Assembly: GCF_015832195.1 (NCBI RefSeq)
Contig: NC_052017.1
Coordinates: forward strand, 68,325,801 to 68,389,800
Direction: 5' to 3'
DNA from: Motacilla alba alba
Taxonomy: Eukaryota > Chordata > Aves > Passeriformes > Motacillidae
DNA length: 64,000 nucleotides
Under the pieces are notes generated by a model. It did no database searches. It was not told where the DNA came from and saw nothing but the letters and a program-made list of their open reading frames with translations. Positions 60,484 through 64,000 of this stretch are shown piece after piece. The position numbers and the translations under genes are program-made. Numbering within the stretch: the stretch's first letter is position 1; every line of letters begins with the position of its first letter.

Positions 60484-63129
60484 CAGTTGGATTTGTTGTT
60501 CTGCTTGGCCCTAGCAGAGGCTGACTGGACAGCTGATGTCTGAGTGGTTCTGCCCAGGGTGATGTTCCACGAAAAGGTAATTATCAAGGGTGTGAAGAGC
60601 CCAGTCCAGATTTTCATCTCTTAGATAGGAGTAGTGTCTGGTAAACAATGGCAATGAAACACAGGACTTCATTTTGCAAATGCATTTTTATTTTTTCTGC
60701 ACAGCACGGCTGCCTCCTGCATGTCTCTGCAGGCAGCTGGCAGCCTCCTGCCACGCCAGCTTACAGTGCTGCCAGCAGAGGCCTGTTGTGCTGGGTACTT
60801 CTCTCAGATCAGTCTTCCAGGCTTCAGCTATCCTTTCCTGCTCCCTTCAAAAGACAGGTCATGAATTATGCAAAAAAATGTGTCTTTTAAGCTAAGATAA
60901 TAGACAGATCCAGGTGACTTTTCACAAACCACAGCTAATGCATTCCCTCCATATTTCTGGGAAGTGTTTTCATCTCTGACCCTTAGGCTTCCTGTGTTTT
61001 GATTTTGAGACCAGCTTCTGAATTCTTTCTCTAGGAACGTCTGAAATCAAAAAAATTATGGGCTCTGGTTGTCCTGCTTACCTTTCCTAGCCAGGCAGAA
61101 ATTATGGCCATGGAGTATCAATGAAACCACCTCCCAGAGCAAGTTCTGTGAATATCCATGTTGACATGGTGAGGTTAGAGCAGACACTCGCATCTTACCT
61201 GAAATATGCTTTCCAAGCTCTCCTGCTATGTCAGTGCAAGTGCAGTGTGTGCATGAAGCACATTTCATCCCATCCTCACCGTATGGTTTATCTTGCTCCT
61301 TCTCACTTCCTTCATGAAGATGTTTAAATCTGGATCAGGCAGATGGAGAGCCCTGATTTCCTCAGGTTTGCAAGATGCAGATTCTCTCTGACCTGGGAAT
61401 GGCCAGCGCAGGACAGGCAGTGGTCAGATGCTTTCAGGTTCAAGCACTTCTGCTGTGTGTCTCCAAAATGCATTAGGCTGTCATTGTCCATGGATAAGTC
61501 CTACTCGTATATCAGGGACTATTTATCTTATTCAGTCTCATGCCTTCCCTTCCTGGAGTAATATGCCTCAGCAAATGGTCATCAAGAAATTTCCTTTTTT
61601 CCTTGTAGTTGCAGCCATCTAGTAATGTGCATTGCTAGGTACCTTGTTGTGGTCTAGCTAACCCTTTTGACTCTGTCTTGGGTCCTCTATCAGTTTTCTT
61701 CTACACTGGCAGCAAGATCTAAAGGCAGACAGTGCCTCTTAGTTGAGCATGCCAAGCAGGACGGGGTACAACCTTTGAAGGTTAGTTTTCAGACAGCACC
61801 ACAATTCCTGTAGTTGTGAGTAGGATGTTCTTCTGTCTTCCCAGTTGTGATTCTGACCCTCAAGCCCATGAACTGATCAGCGGAATATAATCATGGAGAT
61901 CATTTAAGCTAGGCTTTCTTGTAGGAAGCTGGTGTGCAGCTTCTCTCCACCCAAGGCACCACATTCCAACTGCAGTTTCTCAAGGTGATTGAATCAATGG
62001 CTTCTCATGCTCCTGTCAGAGCCATTCATAACTGTCTAATAAAAGCAAAGGCTGAGCATTTCTAGTTTCTAGCACAGAGTATATAGCCTCCTATAAAATT
62101 GCTTTTAGAGCTAGATATCCTACTTTTTTATTTTCAAACTTCTGGGTTTCATTACTTTATATCCTCAGAAACTAAAGTTATGGGTCAGGCCTTGATACAT
62201 CTCCAATAGCTCATTTTCATTTCCTTTTTCCACACATGATCAAGGGGTTTAGTCCTCTTCATGACTGTCCCCTCCCACAGAAAAAAACCCATGCAAGGAG
62301 TAGTGAGAGAGAGGCTTCAAAAACAGGGTGAGTGACCTCATCTACTGTGGAGACGTCAGTCTCCAAGAAATAGGAAAGGTCAGAGCTGTTTAGAGCAACG
62401 GGGTTTTCACAACTCAGCTAAAAAACCCAGACTGTGTCTGAAGAGTTCTTGGTGCCCTCACCCTTTGTCTGATCTTTTCCCAAACTGGTTGGTGACCCTC
62501 CATCCATCAGAGCGGAATTGGCCGCTCTGAGGTTTTTAACATCGATTACCATCCTGTGTTCCCTTGCTTAACATGGACTTTCCAAGGATAGTGGTGAAAT
62601 AAATGACAGATGTTTGCATGGGAATATTGCAAATTCTTTTCACCCTTTAAAATGAAACACAGTGTTTTCTTCTTGAGCTTCTCCCACCCCCAATATAACG
62701 GAATCCTGGAAGTTTTAATTGTACCATCTTAAAAATCTTATTATTTGAACTAATTAGCTGGTTTGGTTGCTGAGCTTTGTGCAGCTGTCTGTGTGGGACA
62801 CAGGCAGAAGGGTCCTCTCGGCGGTGGTGGCAGGAAGCTGGAGGAGCTGGGAGTTGCCTGTCCCTGGTGCCGCGGGCCAGGGACGGGGCTTGCCTGGTGT
62901 CACAGGGCGTGGATGCAGGTCACCCGTACCCGCAGACAGCGCCAGCCTGGAAGATGACTCTGAAGTCTCGCTTTCCTTTAAAACCATCACTCTACAAATA
63001 AAATGGCTTACCTGCAATCCCCACACAGTTACAGGCACCGTTTAAATATAGCATCGATGTCTATCTGCGAATTACAAGGAAATGAATAAATCGAGGCGAC
63101 GCAAACCGCAAGAAGGAAGTTGAAAGCCT

Positions 63130-63400
63130 GGAGCTGTGATAGGCTGCGTGTGCCGAGGGAGCCGCTCCAACCTGCACCACCTATCTGCTCCGGAGGGGAC
63201 ACCGCCGCCCGACTGGCCAGCCCGTCCCGGCTCCCCGGCACGCACATCCCCGTGCTGCCGCTCTCCAGGGAGCTGGCCACGTGGAGCGGGCTGGATCTGT
63301 GCTCTGGAGGCACCTGCACCCCCGCAAAAGCCAAAGGCGCCCCGGGCACCCGGGGTCGCAGCCGCAGGGAGGGGGACGGTGCGGCGTTTTCTGGAAATGA
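63130..63400. other. Isolated CpG-rich patch
   Basis: About 270 bp of GC-rich DNA with many CG dinucleotides stand out from AT-richer flanks. Open frames cross it on both strands, but none resembles a known protein. It may be a small CpG island, an enhancer, or the start of an unannotated transcript. Confidence 0.45.
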
Positions 63401-63655
63401 ATGAGTTCATTTCTGGGAGGCAGTGCTGGGGGTGCTCCAGCACGCAGGGGAGCGCGGGGAGGATGAGTGCAGGAAGTTGCAGCATGACTTCTGTGCTGCT
63501 TACCATCCTGCAGCCTGCTAGCTGCAGATACCTGGCAGAGTTATTTGGCCTGGCTTCATTTGATATTGCGAAGGTTAATTACATTTTTTGATTGCAAATT
63601 TTATATCAAAGCCGGAGTCATTAGGTAAAACATGTAGATATTGCATAAAGAGAGA

Positions 63656-63661
63656 GAGTGT

Positions 63662-63724
<63 letters not shown>
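63656..63724. repeat. (GT)n microsatellite
   Basis: About 34 GT units with a few interruptions (one TC and one GC) follow a short GA run at 63650-63656. Open frames of repeated His/Thr on the other strand are artefacts of this repeat. Confidence 0.95.
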
Positions 63725-63727
<3 letters not shown>

Positions 63728-64000
63728 CTAGCAAGCCACCCTCACCCTTCTTCAATAATCTTTTACACAATTGGCAGGGTTTATTCCCGTGTGAAGGAGG
63801 TGCTAATGACACCCTAAACATTTTGTGAAAATACTGGGCCGGGGAGAGGAAAAAAGATCAAGTGCGAATCAGCATCTGCTGCAGGCTCTCAACACATATT
63901 AGGCACCTAATTTTTCAGACTCCAGCAGGGGAGGAGTGTCCACTGATGCCTTGTGCTTTTTTAAGCCCCCAACACTGCACTGCAGGCTAATTCTTCTGCT

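Larger units (their letters stand above)
59591..64000. other. Intergenic region downstream of IRF4
   Basis: There is no recognisable exon. In vertebrates EXOC2, on the opposite strand, usually follows IRF4, but none of its exons is seen here. The region holds the LTR at 60093-60483, a CpG-rich patch at about 63130-63400 and a GT microsatellite. Nothing is identified in 60490-63100. Confidence 0.65.

Noticed and set aside
63621..63821. Minus-strand frame with repeated His-Thr
   Set aside because: It is the translation of the GT microsatellite.
59591..64000. Search for the 3' exons of EXOC2 on the minus strand
   Set aside because: No minus-strand open frame here resembles an exocyst subunit. 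The gene probably begins beyond the window.

Overview
This is vertebrate genomic DNA, almost certainly from a bird. The evidence is two single-copy vertebrate genes with multi-exon structure, CR1 non-LTR retrotransposon fragments as the main interspersed repeat, low repeat density and short introns. An ERVL-type LTR of a kind common in bird genomes supports this; a songbird is plausible but not proven. The window corresponds to the conserved vertebrate block DUSP22 - IRF4 - (EXOC2), which in human lies at 6p25. Only two protein-coding genes are supported, both on the + strand.

Positions 1-22.8 kb hold the 3' part of DUSP22 (JKAP/JSP-1, an atypical dual-specificity phosphatase). Four coding exons are visible at 11119-11168, 16465-16539, 18054-18225 and 21121-21306. 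They encode the general-acid Asp, the HCxxGxxRS catalytic loop and the long-isoform C-terminus. The first ~46 codons, including the myristoylation start, are not found here and presumably lie upstream. The first 11.1 kb are intron and hold three CR1 copies. The 3'UTR probably ends near 22.8 kb.

Positions 22.8-42.2 kb are intergenic (about 19.5 kb) and contain no supportable gene. They hold one long, decayed CR1 copy, a short CR1 tail, homopolymer and simple repeats, and the upstream part of a CpG island.

Positions 42.2-59.6 kb hold IRF4, complete in this window. There is a CpG-island promoter with a TATA-like box, a non-coding exon 1 and eight coding exons (44044-56133). All splice phases join into one 446-codon frame with an N-terminal five-tryptophan DNA-binding domain and a C-terminal IRF-association domain. 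A long 3'UTR carries a miR-125-type 8mer. An ERVL-type LTR in intron 7 ends about 20 bp before the exon 8 acceptor.

Positions 59.6-64 kb are intergenic. They contain a well-bounded minus-strand LTR with a 5-bp target duplication, an isolated CpG-rich patch near 63.2 kb and a GT microsatellite. EXOC2, the expected next gene, is not recognisable before the window ends.

No CRISPR, operon, tRNA, rRNA or prokaryote-type system is present, and I did not find a novel gene system. The most notable items are the LTR abutting the IRF4 exon 8 splice site, the bounded LTR at 60.1 kb and candidate regulatory elements of IRF4. The two genes are not an operon. Both act in lymphocyte signalling: DUSP22 restrains kinase signalling in T cells, and IRF4 is a transcription factor induced by antigen receptor and NF-kB.
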